A stretch of 64,000 nt of DNA from Paenibacillus sp. PAMC 26794 (GCF_000316035.1 NZ_ANHX01000079.1:60870-124869), one strand, 5' to 3'; positions 51,498 through 60,865 are shown, counted from the first letter of the stretch. Numbers and translations: made by a program. Notes: generated by a model not told the origin, from the letters alone.

Positions 51498-52556
51498 ATG
51501 GCATTGCTGACATTAGACCACGTATCCGTGGCATACGATAAGCAGACAATCCTGAAGGATTTTCAGTTGGAGCTGGAAAAAGGTAAACTGCTCTCCCTGC
51601 TCGGACCGAGCGGTTGCGGCAAAACAACTACGCTGCGCCTCATCGCCGGATTTCTGGAAGCATCACAGGGCAAGTTTATGTTCGGCGGCAAGGATTATAC
51701 GAAGGTTCCGGCGAACAAGCGGAACTTCGGATTTGTATTTCAGAGTTATGCGTTATTCCCGCATCTGTCTGTCTATGACAACGTGGCCTTTGGCCTGCGG
51801 ATGCGTAAGGTGAAAGACAAGGATATCTCTTCCCGTGTGATGCGAATCCTGGAAGTCGTTAACCTGAATGGATTTGAGAAACGTTTTCCACAAGAACTGT
51901 CTGGTGGACAGCGTCAACGTGTGGCGATTGCACGCGCATTGGTCATTGAGCCTGACCTGCTCTTGTTCGACGAACCGCTCAGTAACCTGGATGCCAACCT
52001 GCGCCTCAACATGCGTGTGGAGATTCGCCGGATTCAGCAAGAGCTGGGTATTACAACACTGTATGTCTCTCATGATCAGGAAGAATGCTTCTCGATCTCG
52101 GATCAGGTAGCGATTATGAACAAAGGTGTGGTTGAGCAGCTCGACCGCCCGGAAACCATTTTCAAATATCCGGCAACGGAGTTTGTAGCACGATTCATCG
52201 GATTCCATAATTTCATTGAGTTCGCGGAGCGTACTGATGCAGGTGAATTAATCACACTGAGCGCAGGTGGACGCACGTTTACAGCAACCGCGCATCCTGG
52301 AACAGCACGTCCCGGTGCCCGCAAAGGTGCGATTCGCCCGGATGATCTGATTGTTAGTGGAGACACCTCTGCGGATGTGGTGAATGCTTTGCCGGGGATT
52401 ATCAAAGTCAGCACGTATCTGGGACGCAGCTATCAGTATGTAATTGAGACAGAACTGGGTGACTTTACAGCAAATCAGGAGATGGAAACACCATACCTTA
52501 GTGGGCAGCGTGTTAGCCTGATTTTCCCGCAGGACAAGCTTGTCCTGGTGGAGTAA
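51498..52556 (+). CDS. PotA-like ATPase of predicted purine importer
   Basis: Nucleotide-binding subunit of 352 residues. Walker A LLGPSGCGKTTTLR, Q-loop VFQSYALFPHLSVYDNVAFG, signature LSGGQRQRVAIARAL, Walker B DLLLFDEPLSNLDANLR, switch His in YVSHDQEECFSISD, then a C-terminal TOBE-like regulatory domain from about residue 240 (GAIRPDDLIVSG). Start ATG 51498; GGAGG lies 11 bases upstream, and a TTG at 51480 overlaps that site. Eighteen bases after the PotC-like gene. Confidence 0.94.
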   Translation: MALLTLDHVSVAYDKQTILKDFQLELEKGKLLSLLGPSGCGKTTTLRLIAGFLEASQGKFMFGGKDYTKVPANKRNFGFVFQSYALFPHLSVYDNVAFGLRMRKVKDKDISSRVMRILEVVNLNGFEKRFPQELSGGQRQRVAIARALVIEPDLLLFDEPLSNLDANLRLNMRVEIRRIQQELGITTLYVSHDQEECFSISDQVAIMNKGVVEQLDRPETIFKYPATEFVARFIGFHNFIEFAERTDAGELITLSAGGRTFTATAHPGTARPGARKGAIRPDDLIVSGDTSADVVNALPGIIKVSTYLGRSYQYVIETELGDFTANQEMETPYLSGQRVSLIFPQDKLVLVE

Positions 52557-52798
52557 CAGTAAAGGCGTGGACGTTATTTTCAGAAGATAGATCAGAAATT
52601 TAAGCAGACATGGAGAAGAAATAAAGAGCAGTAAAGAAGGCATTTCATACGGCGAATTCGGACTGGCAGGGGGAAAGCAGCGTGAGAACGATCAACAACG
52701 CATTCGTAAGTACGTAGGGCAGAGAGCGTATAGTGTGTTGCTGGTGACTTTCCATCCGGATCGCGGTGAGGTGCTTGTAAAGAAGGAGAGTATGCCCC

Positions 52799-54541
52799 AT
52801 GCGTGCAGATCAACTGATTGTGAATGTACATGTGTATAACAGTTATTATAAACGGTTTGAAATGAACAACGTCGCTGTGTTGGACGGCAGATTCCTATAC
52901 GTTGGACCCGGCGGACCGGAGATGATTCAGGCAGACGAAGTCATTGATGCGCGGGGAAGATACATGATTCCTGGCTTGATTGATATCCATCTGCATATCG
53001 AAAGTACGATGGTGACACCGGAAACCTTTTCCCATGGTCTGATTGGCTGTGGAGTAACGTCCATTGTCGCAGAACCGCATGAGATGGCGAATGTGTTCGG
53101 GTTGGAGGGTGTGCAGGAGATGATGGCTGTGAGTCGGAAGACGACGGTCGACATGTTCTATGCGATCCCGAGTTCCGTTCCGGCAACCCCGATGGAAACA
53201 ACAGGTGGTTCGATTGAAATCGAAGATATGGACGTGTTGCTCGCCACTGGCGAGATCATCTGTCTGGGCGAGATCATGAACTATGTTGATGTGATCCGTG
53301 ATCCGGAGTGCAAGACCAACCAGATTTTACAGCATATTCGCAAAAACTATCCCGATCTGGTGATCGAAGGTCACACACCGAAACTGCTTGGACTCGATCT
53401 GCATCGACTGATCTACGCAGGTATTGATTCCGATCATACTCATCAGAGCATTGAGGGATTACAGGCGCGGATTGCGGCGGGTATGTTTATTGAAATTCAA
53501 GAGAAATCAATGACGGCTGAAGTCATGGAGTACCTGATTCAACATGATGTGGCGCAGCATTTCTGCTTTGTAACGGATGATGTGATGCCGGATTCACTGG
53601 TGGAGCATGGTCATTTGAATCATATCGTACGTAAAGCGATTCAGATGGGGATGCGCCCGGAAGATGCGATCTACGCTGCAACGTCTACCCCTGCTTCCCG
53701 GATGAAAATGACCGATCGTGGCAGCGTTGCCCCAGGCAAAGTGGCCGATTATGTGTTGGTATCCAACTTGGAGGATCTCTCTATTGATCAGGTGTACAAA
53801 AACGGCCGCAAAGCTTATGACGATTATGAACCGTATAAGCAGGAACGGATCATCGGGCAATTTCCACCTCACTTCTATAAGAGTGTGCAGCTGGAGAAGC
53901 TGGGCCAATCAGATTTTGCAATTCAGTTGTCAGACCCAAAAGTCAGCGGATCAGGTGTAAATCTCGCTGGTGAAGGTGAGTACCAATGCCGTGTGATGAT
54001 GGTGAAGGATGGTTCTACTTTTGTGGAAGAACATATTGCACCGGTTCAGTCTTCGGATGGTGAATTGTTATGGGAAGAAAGCGGATATGCGCAAATTGCG
54101 ACCTTTGAACGTTATGGAGTGAACGGCAATCGTGCACACGGTCTGATCGGTGGAGACACCATCAAACGCGGTGCTATTGCAACGACATATTCACACGACA
54201 ATCACAACCTGTTGGTTGTAGGACGTAATCGTGAAGATATGATATTGGCAGCTAACACAGTAATTTCGAGCCAGGGTGGCTTCTGTGTAGTGGAAGACGG
54301 CAAGGTGCTGTCCCATCTGGAACTTCCTGTAGGTGGCATTTTGACGGAAGAACCCCTTGCAGTGGTGTCCCATCAAGTGAAGGAACTCAGAGCAGCCATG
54401 TTGTCTCTTGGATATGTGCATTACAACCCGATCATGTCGATCAGTACTCACTCGCTTGCGGTAAGTCCGGCGCTGAAGATCACGGATCACGGTCTGATTG
54501 ATGTGAATGCAGGTAAGGTTGTATCGTTGATTGTAGAATAA
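52799..54541 (+). CDS. ade: Adenine deaminase
   Basis: Converts adenine to hypoxanthine and ammonia, 580 residues, full length for the Ade family. Metal ligands His64/His66 in GLIDIHLHIESTMVTPE, then GCGVTSIVAEPHEMANVFG, VIEGHTPKL, the catalytic FVTDDVMPDSLVEHGHLN and late ISSQGGFCVVEDGKVLSHLE. GGAGA precedes the ATG by nine bases. It ends the purine unit; a 242-base spacer (52557-52798) with no accepted gene separates it from the ATPase. Function agrees with neighbouring nucleoside hydrolase: nucleoside to adenine to hypoxanthine for salvage. Confidence 0.95.
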   Translation: MRADQLIVNVHVYNSYYKRFEMNNVAVLDGRFLYVGPGGPEMIQADEVIDARGRYMIPGLIDIHLHIESTMVTPETFSHGLIGCGVTSIVAEPHEMANVFGLEGVQEMMAVSRKTTVDMFYAIPSSVPATPMETTGGSIEIEDMDVLLATGEIICLGEIMNYVDVIRDPECKTNQILQHIRKNYPDLVIEGHTPKLLGLDLHRLIYAGIDSDHTHQSIEGLQARIAAGMFIEIQEKSMTAEVMEYLIQHDVAQHFCFVTDDVMPDSLVEHGHLNHIVRKAIQMGMRPEDAIYAATSTPASRMKMTDRGSVAPGKVADYVLVSNLEDLSIDQVYKNGRKAYDDYEPYKQERIIGQFPPHFYKSVQLEKLGQSDFAIQLSDPKVSGSGVNLAGEGEYQCRVMMVKDGSTFVEEHIAPVQSSDGELLWEESGYAQIATFERYGVNGNRAHGLIGGDTIKRGAIATTYSHDNHNLLVVGRNREDMILAANTVISSQGGFCVVEDGKVLSHLELPVGGILTEEPLAVVSHQVKELRAAMLSLGYVHYNPIMSISTHSLAVSPALKITDHGLIDVNAGKVVSLIVE

Positions 54542-54559
54542 GTTTTATAAAAATAGTGT

Positions 54560-54601
54560 CACCCCATTTCATGACCATGAGTTGTGAAATGGGGTGTTTT
54601 T
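54560..54601 (+). terminator. Terminator of the purine operon
   Basis: CACCCCATTTC and GAAATGGGGTG pair perfectly around a 15-base loop, then TTTTT. It is the first strong terminator after 47288. Confidence 0.88.
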
Positions 54602-54765
54602 ATGTATAAGAATGACCGTTTAATGCTTCTTTGCCAGACAGAGGTTTTTAGCTATGGATTAACTTGGAGAGGGCTGCAAGAAATCCTCTTTTGGACTGAA
54701 CAAATGAATACATATATAGTAAGAAGAGAATGTTTGGACTCAAAGCAGGAGGATAGACATCGATT

Positions 54766-55503
54766 ATGAATGAAATAAATCATGCTAAAACTATATTTTT
54801 CGACGTGGATGATACCTTATATGATCACTTGCAGCCGCTTCGTGGCGCGTTGCAAGACGTTCTCGGCTTGCCGGATGACTTCCCTTATGATGAGGCATAT
54901 CACCGTTTTCGTTATTACAGTGACTGGCTGTCTGCACAAGAAGATCTGTCTGCTGTACCGGAGCCGGATGCGGTGGAGCGAATGCGGCGTCGGAGGTTTG
55001 AGCTGACGATGGAAGAGTTCGGACTCCCTCTACAATCGGGTCAGGCTGAAGAACTGCAAGCTCAGTATCTGAGCAGACAGTTTGAGATTGTGCCTTTTGA
55101 AGGAGCATACGAGTTGATTAGAAGGCTTCAGGCAGAAGGCCATACCGTTGGTCTAATCACCAATGGAGAAGGAGAGCATCAGCGCCGCAAGCTTGAAGCA
55201 CTGGATGTGCTCAGTCTCGTGGACGAGCATCTGATTTTTATCTCAGGTATGACTGGTTATGCGAAGCCGGATCGCAGGTTGTTTGAATATGTGAGTCAGC
55301 AGTCCGGGACAGATGCCCGTTCCAGCTATTACATTGGAGACTCGTGGCGTAATGATGTGGTAGGTGCAGTCGATGCGGGGTGGAAAATTATCTGGTTCAA
55401 TCATCGGGAGGCATTGCCGGAGTCCGATCATGAGCCCCATTTTGTAGCACGGAGCTATGAAGAAATCAGCCGTATTCTGACTTTTGAACCCGTCCGAGTT
55501 TAA
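54766..55503 (+). CDS. HAD family hydrolase
   Basis: Phosphatase of the haloacid dehalogenase superfamily, 245 residues. Motif I FFDVDDTLYDH (nucleophile and acid Asp), a helical cap from about residue 20 to 95, motif II LITNGEGEHQRRKL, motif III Lys in GYAKPDRRLFEY and motif IV YIGDSWRNDVVGAVDAG. The order is that of YjjG/subfamily IA nucleotidase-like enzymes, so 5'-nucleotides are possible substrates. AGGAGG lies 13 bases before the ATG, a wide spacing. Confidence 0.9.
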   Translation: MNEINHAKTIFFDVDDTLYDHLQPLRGALQDVLGLPDDFPYDEAYHRFRYYSDWLSAQEDLSAVPEPDAVERMRRRRFELTMEEFGLPLQSGQAEELQAQYLSRQFEIVPFEGAYELIRRLQAEGHTVGLITNGEGEHQRRKLEALDVLSLVDEHLIFISGMTGYAKPDRRLFEYVSQQSGTDARSSYYIGDSWRNDVVGAVDAGWKIIWFNHREALPESDHEPHFVARSYEEISRILTFEPVRV

Positions 55504-55522
55504 GTAGATTTATGTTTAGAGG

Positions 55523-55561
55523 AGCAGTCCTGCTACCAGTGTGGTGCAGGTCTGCTTTTTA
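55523..55561 (+). terminator. Terminator of the HAD gene
   Basis: AGCAGtCCTGC and GCAGGtCTGCT pair with a ten-base loop; TTTTT follows. Also near the end of the convergent cupin gene. Confidence 0.75.
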
Positions 55562-55572
55562 TATTATCCCTT

Positions 55573-55923
55573 CTATAAAGGCATCAATGATGAGGTGTCT
55601 AACTCTTCGCTTTCAATTACAATTGCCATGAGTCCAGCTTCTGTTTTGGTTTCGTGCCATTCATCTTTATCCCAGAGTACGGCCTCGCCACAATGCACTT
55701 TGATATATTCATTTGCTTCGCCTCTAACCCAACCCTCTCCGCTTACGATCAAAAGGAGTTGAGGAACCACTGCTTGGTGATAACCTACTACTCCACCCTC
55801 AGCCAAGTGCATACATCCTATATGGGCTTCTTTATGGGTCTGCGTAATACGTGACATTACGAAATTAGATTCGAATTTGGTAATCTTTTTTCCTGACTCT
55901 TGTTTAAATTGAAATATCCTCAT
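55573..55923 (-). CDS. Cupin domain protein
   Basis: Small beta-barrel protein of 116 residues. Cupin motif 1 is partly visible as GYHQAVVPQLLLIVSGEGWV and motif 2 as EAVLWDKDEWHETKTEAG, giving His and Glu metal ligands. GGAGG lies five bases before the ATG. Cupins of this size bind metal or small ligands; no enzyme activity can be assigned. Confidence 0.8.
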   Translation of the reverse strand: MRIFQFKQESGKKITKFESNFVMSRITQTHKEAHIGCMHLAEGGVVGYHQAVVPQLLLIVSGEGWVRGEANEYIKVHCGEAVLWDKDEWHETKTEAGLMAIVIESEELDTSSLMPL

Positions 55924-56160
55924 GTTTACCTCCGCAATAGTGACTAAGTTAACTTCCTATAATGGTAACTATCTTTAATCTTTATGATGGGTATCATCCT
56001 ATTCCACTAATTTATGGATAATCCAATCAGATGAGTCTATCATAGCTCCAATCGTTTAGGAAAAGTATGCTTACATTCATCAATTTGTTAATTGTCTGTG
56101 CCAACGTTTCTATGAAGCTCTGCTTCATGAAATCTTCATTCGAAAGAGTAGTTCAGAGCC

Positions 56161-56217
56161 TTCCCAAACAGGATATGCGGTGTTATAATTAAAACAAGAT
56201 TTAGATTAAGTCTAAAT
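56161..56217 (+). promoter_or_regulatory. dps promoter and PerR/Fur-like operator
   Basis: TTCCCA (56161-56166), 17 bases, TATAAT (56184-56189); just after lies ATTTAGA-N5-TCTAAAT (56199-56217), a palindrome resembling PerR-type TTAxAAT-N-ATTxTAA boxes. Oxidative-stress control of dps is inferred. The remaining part of the 368-base gap (55924-56160) shows nothing. Confidence 0.5.
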
Positions 56218-56291
56218 TAAAAGGAACGAATCAAAGTAGTCCATAACAATCAATCAAATTCTATTTTTATATTCGAGAGGGGATAAATTCC

Positions 56292-56771
56292 ATGAGCACA
56301 ATCCAAACTAGAAACAACACTTTTGCTAACAACGCCACAGCACTTCAAGATGTCCTGAACCGTCAAATCGCAGGCTGGTCCGTACTGTACACGAAACTGC
56401 ATAACTTCCACTGGTATGTCCAAGGACCTCATTTCTTCACACTGCATGCCAAATTCGAAGAGCTGTACAACTTGGCTACAGCAAATATGGACGAAGTTGC
56501 AGAACGTTTGCTGGCTATTGGTGGACGTCCGGTGGCTACGATGGGTGAACAGTTACGTCTGTCTCCGATTGAAGAGGCACAAGGCCAGTTGTCTGCTGAG
56601 CGTATGGTAGAGTCGGTGGTTGCTGATCTGCGTACGATGGTGGATGTGATTCATCAAGGCATTCACGAAGCAGGAGAAGCAGAAGATAACGCAACGGAAG
56701 ATATGCTGATTGGATTCACTGCTGCACTGGATAAAGAGGTTTGGATGTTAAACGCATTTTTGGGCAAATAA
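56292..56771 (+). CDS. dps: Dps family DNA-binding/ferritin-like protein
   Basis: Dodecameric mini-ferritin of 159 residues that oxidises and stores iron using peroxide and protects DNA. Ferroxidase ligands His40 (NFHWYVQGPHF), His52 (TLHAKFEELY), Asp67 and Glu71 (MDEVAERLLAIGG) are all present. AGAGGGG precedes the ATG. Single gene with its own promoter; a PerR-like box lies upstream. Confidence 0.95.
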   Translation: MSTIQTRNNTFANNATALQDVLNRQIAGWSVLYTKLHNFHWYVQGPHFFTLHAKFEELYNLATANMDEVAERLLAIGGRPVATMGEQLRLSPIEEAQGQLSAERMVESVVADLRTMVDVIHQGIHEAGEAEDNATEDMLIGFTAALDKEVWMLNAFLGK

Positions 56772-56832
56772 GCAAGGTTACCCTTCATCCTGACAACGAT
56801 ATGTAGAGTCCGTGAACAAAGTGTCCGTTCGC

Positions 56833-56861
56833 TTACAAATCCGGTGCGCTTGCCGTATAAT
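56833..56861 (+). promoter_or_regulatory. Promoter of the nos gene
   Basis: TTACAA (56833-56838), 17 bases, TATAAT (56856-56861), 38 bases before the nitric oxide synthase ATG. Confidence 0.6.
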
Positions 56862-56898
56862 GATGGCATTCAAGATGTACAGAATGGTGGAATGAATA

Positions 56899-58110
56899 AT
56901 GCGGTCAGACCTGGAACAATTGCAGGAAGAAGCTGAACGGTTTATATATACATGTTATGAAGAGCTGGGCTATTCGCGTGAAGACGCGCAGGCCCGGCTT
57001 GCTGTCGTTATGAGCGAGATCGAAGCAACGGGAACCTATGTGCACACCACAGAGGAATTGGAGCAGGGTTGCAAAATGGCCTGGCGGAACAGTAATCGCT
57101 GCATCGGACGGCTGTTCTGGGACAAACTTCGGATCGTGGATGCCCGTCATGCCGATACGGCAGGAACGGCAGCGGATGCGGTGATGAATCATATTCATGT
57201 GGCATCCAACGGAGGCAAAGTAATTCCGATGATTACTATCCTTCCACCGGATGGGCCGAATGGAGCTCCGGTACGTCTCTGGAATCATCAGCTTATTCGA
57301 TATGCAGGATATGAGACGGAGCAAGGCATTATTGGAGATCCTGCTTCGGTGGAACTGACCAAGGCGGCGATGTCACTTGGCTGGCAGGGGGCAGGTACCT
57401 CATATGATGTATTACCGCTTATTATTCAGGCACAAGGACAAGCGCCAGAGTGGTATGTTGTACCCGAAGAAGAGATTGTGGAAGTGATGATTGAACACCC
57501 GGAGCGAGTGGAGATTGCGGAGCTGGGCATGCGCTGGTACGGTGTACCGATGATCGCCGATATGCGACTGGAGATTGGCGGTATATCCTACCCGGCAGCG
57601 CCATTCAATGGTTGGTATATGGGTACAGAGATCGGCGCCCGTAATCTCGCGGATACGTTCCGGTATAACAAGCTGCCTGCGGTGGCGGCAGCATTTGGAT
57701 TGAATACGTCGAGTGAAACGACATTGTGGAAGGACCGGGCTTTGGTGGAGCTGAATGTAGCTGTGCTGCATTCGTTCAAAAAAGCAGGCGTGAGCATTGT
57801 GGATCACCACACGGCGGCAGCGCAATTTGCTATGTTTGAACAGCGGGAAGAGAAGGCTGGGCGTGAGTTGACCGGGGATTGGGTGTGGCTGATTCCGCCG
57901 GTATCTCCGGCGACAACGCATATTTTCCACAGCTCCTATCGTAATGAGATTGTGAAGCCGAACTTTTTACATCAGGATCAGGCGTATACCCTGAAAGATG
58001 GCGTGGCATCTGCCGCAGAGCCGCGAAATAGCGAGCAGCAGAATGCACAGGTAGAGAATCACCAGCCACAGGCCGGAGATGCACCAATGAAATGCCCGTT
58101 TGCACATTAA
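56899..58110 (+). CDS. nos: Bacterial nitric oxide synthase oxygenase
   Basis: Heme enzyme that makes nitric oxide and citrulline from arginine using electrons from general flavoproteins. 403 residues; the heme-ligating Cys68 is in KMAWRNSNRCIGRLFW, the arginine-binding Glu244 in NGWYMGTEIGARNLADTFRY, and HHTAAAQFAMFEQREE and WVWLIPPVSPATTHIFH complete the core. Unlike B. subtilis NOS (about 363 residues) it has a C-terminal tail of some 40 polar residues (from about 363) ending MKCPFAH. The Cys-Pro pair resembles a heme-regulatory motif. GGTGG precedes the ATG. Own promoter, downstream of dps. Confidence 0.96.
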   Translation: MRSDLEQLQEEAERFIYTCYEELGYSREDAQARLAVVMSEIEATGTYVHTTEELEQGCKMAWRNSNRCIGRLFWDKLRIVDARHADTAGTAADAVMNHIHVASNGGKVIPMITILPPDGPNGAPVRLWNHQLIRYAGYETEQGIIGDPASVELTKAAMSLGWQGAGTSYDVLPLIIQAQGQAPEWYVVPEEEIVEVMIEHPERVEIAELGMRWYGVPMIADMRLEIGGISYPAAPFNGWYMGTEIGARNLADTFRYNKLPAVAAAFGLNTSSETTLWKDRALVELNVAVLHSFKKAGVSIVDHHTAAAQFAMFEQREEKAGRELTGDWVWLIPPVSPATTHIFHSSYRNEIVKPNFLHQDQAYTLKDGVASAAEPRNSEQQNAQVENHQPQAGDAPMKCPFAH

Positions 58111-58159
58111 ATTGTGCAGGCGGGTTATTTTTTGTGATCCTTTTTTATCAAACGAAGAA

Positions 58160-59500
58160 CTACCCCTCTTTCAATCGATACCGACTTCGCATCACAGCCT
58201 GAACTACAATGGCAGCAGCAATCAGCACCAGATTGAACACAAACACGGAGTACAGCGAGCCAACTTCCGTAAGCAACGCAGCAACCAGTGGAGATACGAT
58301 GGAGCCGATCTCGGCCGCAGAGACAATTTTGCCTATAACGGAGCTTCGACTCTCATCCGGGATATGATCACCAATATGAGCAAAGAACGAATCCATGTAA
58401 CATGCACCGCCAACCCCGCCAATCAGCATGCCAACGTAGACCCATAGATGGGAGGACGTGCTTAGAAATACAGCGACTTCGATTCCAATCAGGAACATAC
58501 CGAGCATGCAAAGCAACAAACGATCGCCCATCCGGTCAGAGAGATAACCGACAAATGGGGCAGCAGCAAGCGTAGAGATCCCTGAGACGGTGAAGGCGAG
58601 ACTGGTTGCAAAGGGGTCCCAATGCATGATGTGAGCTGCATACAGTGCAAAATAGGTGAGGAATACCGCATAGGCGCTCATCTCCAGAAAATGTACTGTA
58701 CCGTAGCCAATCAGCTGTTGCCGTTGTGTAAACTCTGTAGTTGGGCCAATCGTTGTTGATTCGGGAGCTTGATTGAATAGGGAGGTATACTCAACAGGGG
58801 AGTCAATAATAGTGTCATCATCTGAAACGTCATCTGTAGAGAGTAGTGAATGTGTTAAGTTGTCCAGAGGTTCTTGGTTCACAGTAGCCAAAGGTTCTTC
58901 TAATTGATAATCACTTAACGTCCCCCCAGATTCATGATTAGCCCTAGCTTGTGACGTCGTCTTAATCCCCATCGCAGCGACCACGGCCATCAGACAACAG
59001 ACGGTAACGAGCAGAAAAGGAACCGACAAGGGCCAGTGCAGCGCGAGCCAGCCACTTATGACCGGACCGAGTACCATACCGCCGCCCTCACTGCTGCTGA
59101 TATACCCATTGTACAGGCCGCGGTTGTCTACATTACCCCCATCTCCGATGATGGATCGCACAACGACAGTAAGCCCGGTGGAAGCGAGTCCTTGCAGCAG
59201 TCGGAGCAGGCCGAACAACACCGCAGCAGAAGACAGCGCGAAGCCACCCATACAGACAGCGAGCAGGATCAGCATCAGGATGAGCGCCTTTTTCCCTCCG
59301 AGCTTTCTATAGATCGCCGCTGCAGGAATACCCCCAAGGACTTTACCCACATAAAAAAGTGCAAAAATAACCCCCATCATCCAGCCAGACAGGCCGAATT
59401 CCTCGATAAACAAAGGGAACAGGGGCAGGATCATGAATCCGCCCATCTGACTTAGGAAACATATCGTCATCAGCAAAGGCAGGTTACGACGAATATCCAA
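58160..59500 (-). CDS. MFS transporter
   Basis: Major facilitator exporter of 446 residues with twelve helices in two halves. First-half motif A-like GKVLGGIPAAAIYRKLGGKK and RLLQGLASTGLTVVVRSIIG; second half begins TVHFLEMSAYAVFLTYFALY and has PFVGYLSDRMGDRLLL. The central loop is long and acidic (about residues 190-255). Start is a TTG at 59500, nine bases after AAGGAG. Convergent with nos. Probably drug or metabolite efflux; no substrate evidence. Confidence 0.9.
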   Translation of the reverse strand: MDIRRNLPLLMTICFLSQMGGFMILPLFPLFIEEFGLSGWMMGVIFALFYVGKVLGGIPAAAIYRKLGGKKALILMLILLAVCMGGFALSSAAVLFGLLRLLQGLASTGLTVVVRSIIGDGGNVDNRGLYNGYISSSEGGGMVLGPVISGWLALHWPLSVPFLLVTVCCLMAVVAAMGIKTTSQARANHESGGTLSDYQLEEPLATVNQEPLDNLTHSLLSTDDVSDDDTIIDSPVEYTSLFNQAPESTTIGPTTEFTQRQQLIGYGTVHFLEMSAYAVFLTYFALYAAHIMHWDPFATSLAFTVSGISTLAAAPFVGYLSDRMGDRLLLCMLGMFLIGIEVAVFLSTSSHLWVYVGMLIGGVGGACYMDSFFAHIGDHIPDESRSSVIGKIVSAAEIGSIVSPLVAALLTEVGSLYSVFVFNLVLIAAAIVVQAVMRSRYRLKEG

Positions 59501-59646
59501 GAGCCAAGACTCCTTTCACACATAAAATGGAATTCCAAACGTGCTTCATTTCCCAAAGGAATGCGTAGATATCGACATATACCCGTAATGTATGCAGGAT
59601 TTTTGAAAATAAGAAGAAATGACACGCGGCGTTTACATCAAAACCA

Positions 59647-59674
59647 TTGCGGATATACCTGAATCATATATAAT
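59647..59674 (+). promoter_or_regulatory. Promoter of the potABCD-like operon
   Basis: TTGCGG (59647-59652), 16 bases, TATAAT (59669-59674). In the leader, GTACA (59710-59714) and TGTAC (59724-59728) form a small inverted repeat. Confidence 0.5.
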
Positions 59675-59755
59675 AGATGGGTTATCTAAAAGGATGCGTG
59701 AACGAAAGTGTACAGAATTAAGATGTACCTCAAGTATAAGGGGGCGATGTGAAGC

Positions 59756-60865
59756 ATGTCAGAACAACAACCGATTATTCGCTTCGAAGCGGTGACTCAG
59801 CAATACGATCAGGATGAAGCCGTATTGAAGGCAGTCAGCTTTGAGATTGAGCGGGGTAAATTTTATACGCTTCTCGGCCCATCGGGCTGCGGGAAAACAA
59901 CGATATTGCGGCTGATTGCCGGTTTTGCGGAGCCGACACAGGGCAGTATTTATTTTAACGGTAAACTCATCAACCGGGTGCCTGCCCACCAGCGTCAGGT
60001 GAATACCGTATTTCAGGATTACGCGTTATTTCCACATTTGAATGTATTTGAGAACGTAGCTTTTGGTTTGCGGATCAAAAAGATGAAAACGGCTGAAATT
60101 CACAGCAAAGTGTTGGAAGCCCTCAAATTCGTCAATCTGTCCGGTTATGAAAACCGGGAAATTGGCGAAATGTCCGGCGGACAACGACAACGTGTTGCGA
60201 TTGCACGCGCGATTGTGAACGAACCCGAAATTCTGCTGCTGGACGAGCCTTTGTCCGCACTCGATTTGAAGCTGCGGACCGAAATGCAGTATGAATTGCG
60301 GGAGCTGCAACAGCGACTGGGCATCACGTTTATCTTTGTTACGCATGATCAGGAAGAGGCCTTGGCGATGTCGGATGAGATCTTTGTCCTGAATGGCGGC
60401 GTGATTCAACAGAGCGGTACACCGAATGATATCTATGATGAGCCGATTAACCGCTTTGTGGCGGACTTTATCGGGGAATCAAACATTGTATCAGGCAAAA
60501 TGAAGCAGGACTTTGTGGTGGAATTCGCTGGCGCACAGCACGAGTGTGTCGATCAGGGTCTCCAGCCGGACGAGCCGGTAGAGATTGTCATTCGCCCAGA
60601 GGATCTGGAGATTACAACCGAAGACCAAGGTAAGCTCAAGGTTAATGTGGACTCCCAGTTATTCCGCGGGGTGCATTACGAGATATCCACGTACGACGAT
60701 GCGGGCAATGAGTGGCTTGTTCATTCAACCAAAAAAGCCGTTGTAGGCGCGCGGATTGGACTCTATTTTGACCCGGAAGCGGTACACGTCATGCGCTTTA
60801 ACGAGACCGAGGAAGAGTTCGACAAACGACTCGAAGCCTACCAAGAGGCCGCTCATGCAGACTAA
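59756..60865 (+). CDS. potA: Spermidine/putrescine ABC transporter ATPase
   Basis: 369-residue ATP-binding subunit. Walker A LLGPSGCGKTTILR, Q-loop TVFQDYALFPHLNVFENVAF, signature MSGGQRQRVAIARAI, Walker B ILLLDEPLSALDLKLR, switch His in FVTHDQEEALAMSD; the C-terminal regulatory (TOBE) domain starts near residue 240 (FIGESNIVSG, VIRPEDLEI). First gene of a four-gene unit in the usual potABCD order; overlaps the next gene by 11 bases. Polyamine as substrate is inferred from family and order. Confidence 0.94.
   Translation: MSEQQPIIRFEAVTQQYDQDEAVLKAVSFEIERGKFYTLLGPSGCGKTTILRLIAGFAEPTQGSIYFNGKLINRVPAHQRQVNTVFQDYALFPHLNVFENVAFGLRIKKMKTAEIHSKVLEALKFVNLSGYENREIGEMSGGQRQRVAIARAIVNEPEILLLDEPLSALDLKLRTEMQYELRELQQRLGITFIFVTHDQEEALAMSDEIFVLNGGVIQQSGTPNDIYDEPINRFVADFIGESNIVSGKMKQDFVVEFAGAQHECVDQGLQPDEPVEIVIRPEDLEITTEDQGKLKVNVDSQLFRGVHYEISTYDDAGNEWLVHSTKKAVVGARIGLYFDPEAVHVMRFNETEEEFDKRLEAYQEAAHAD

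Noticed and set aside
52557..52798. Open frame of about 65 codons in the ATPase-adenine deaminase spacer (ends ..VKKESMPHACRSTDC..)
   Set aside because: No ATG, GTG or TTG with a ribosome site at a plausible place; runs into the deaminase gene in another frame.
54584..54769. 61-codon open frame ending in an ATGA overlap with the HAD gene
   Set aside because: Begins inside the purine-operon terminator, has no ribosome site, and resembles no family. The overlap could be chance.
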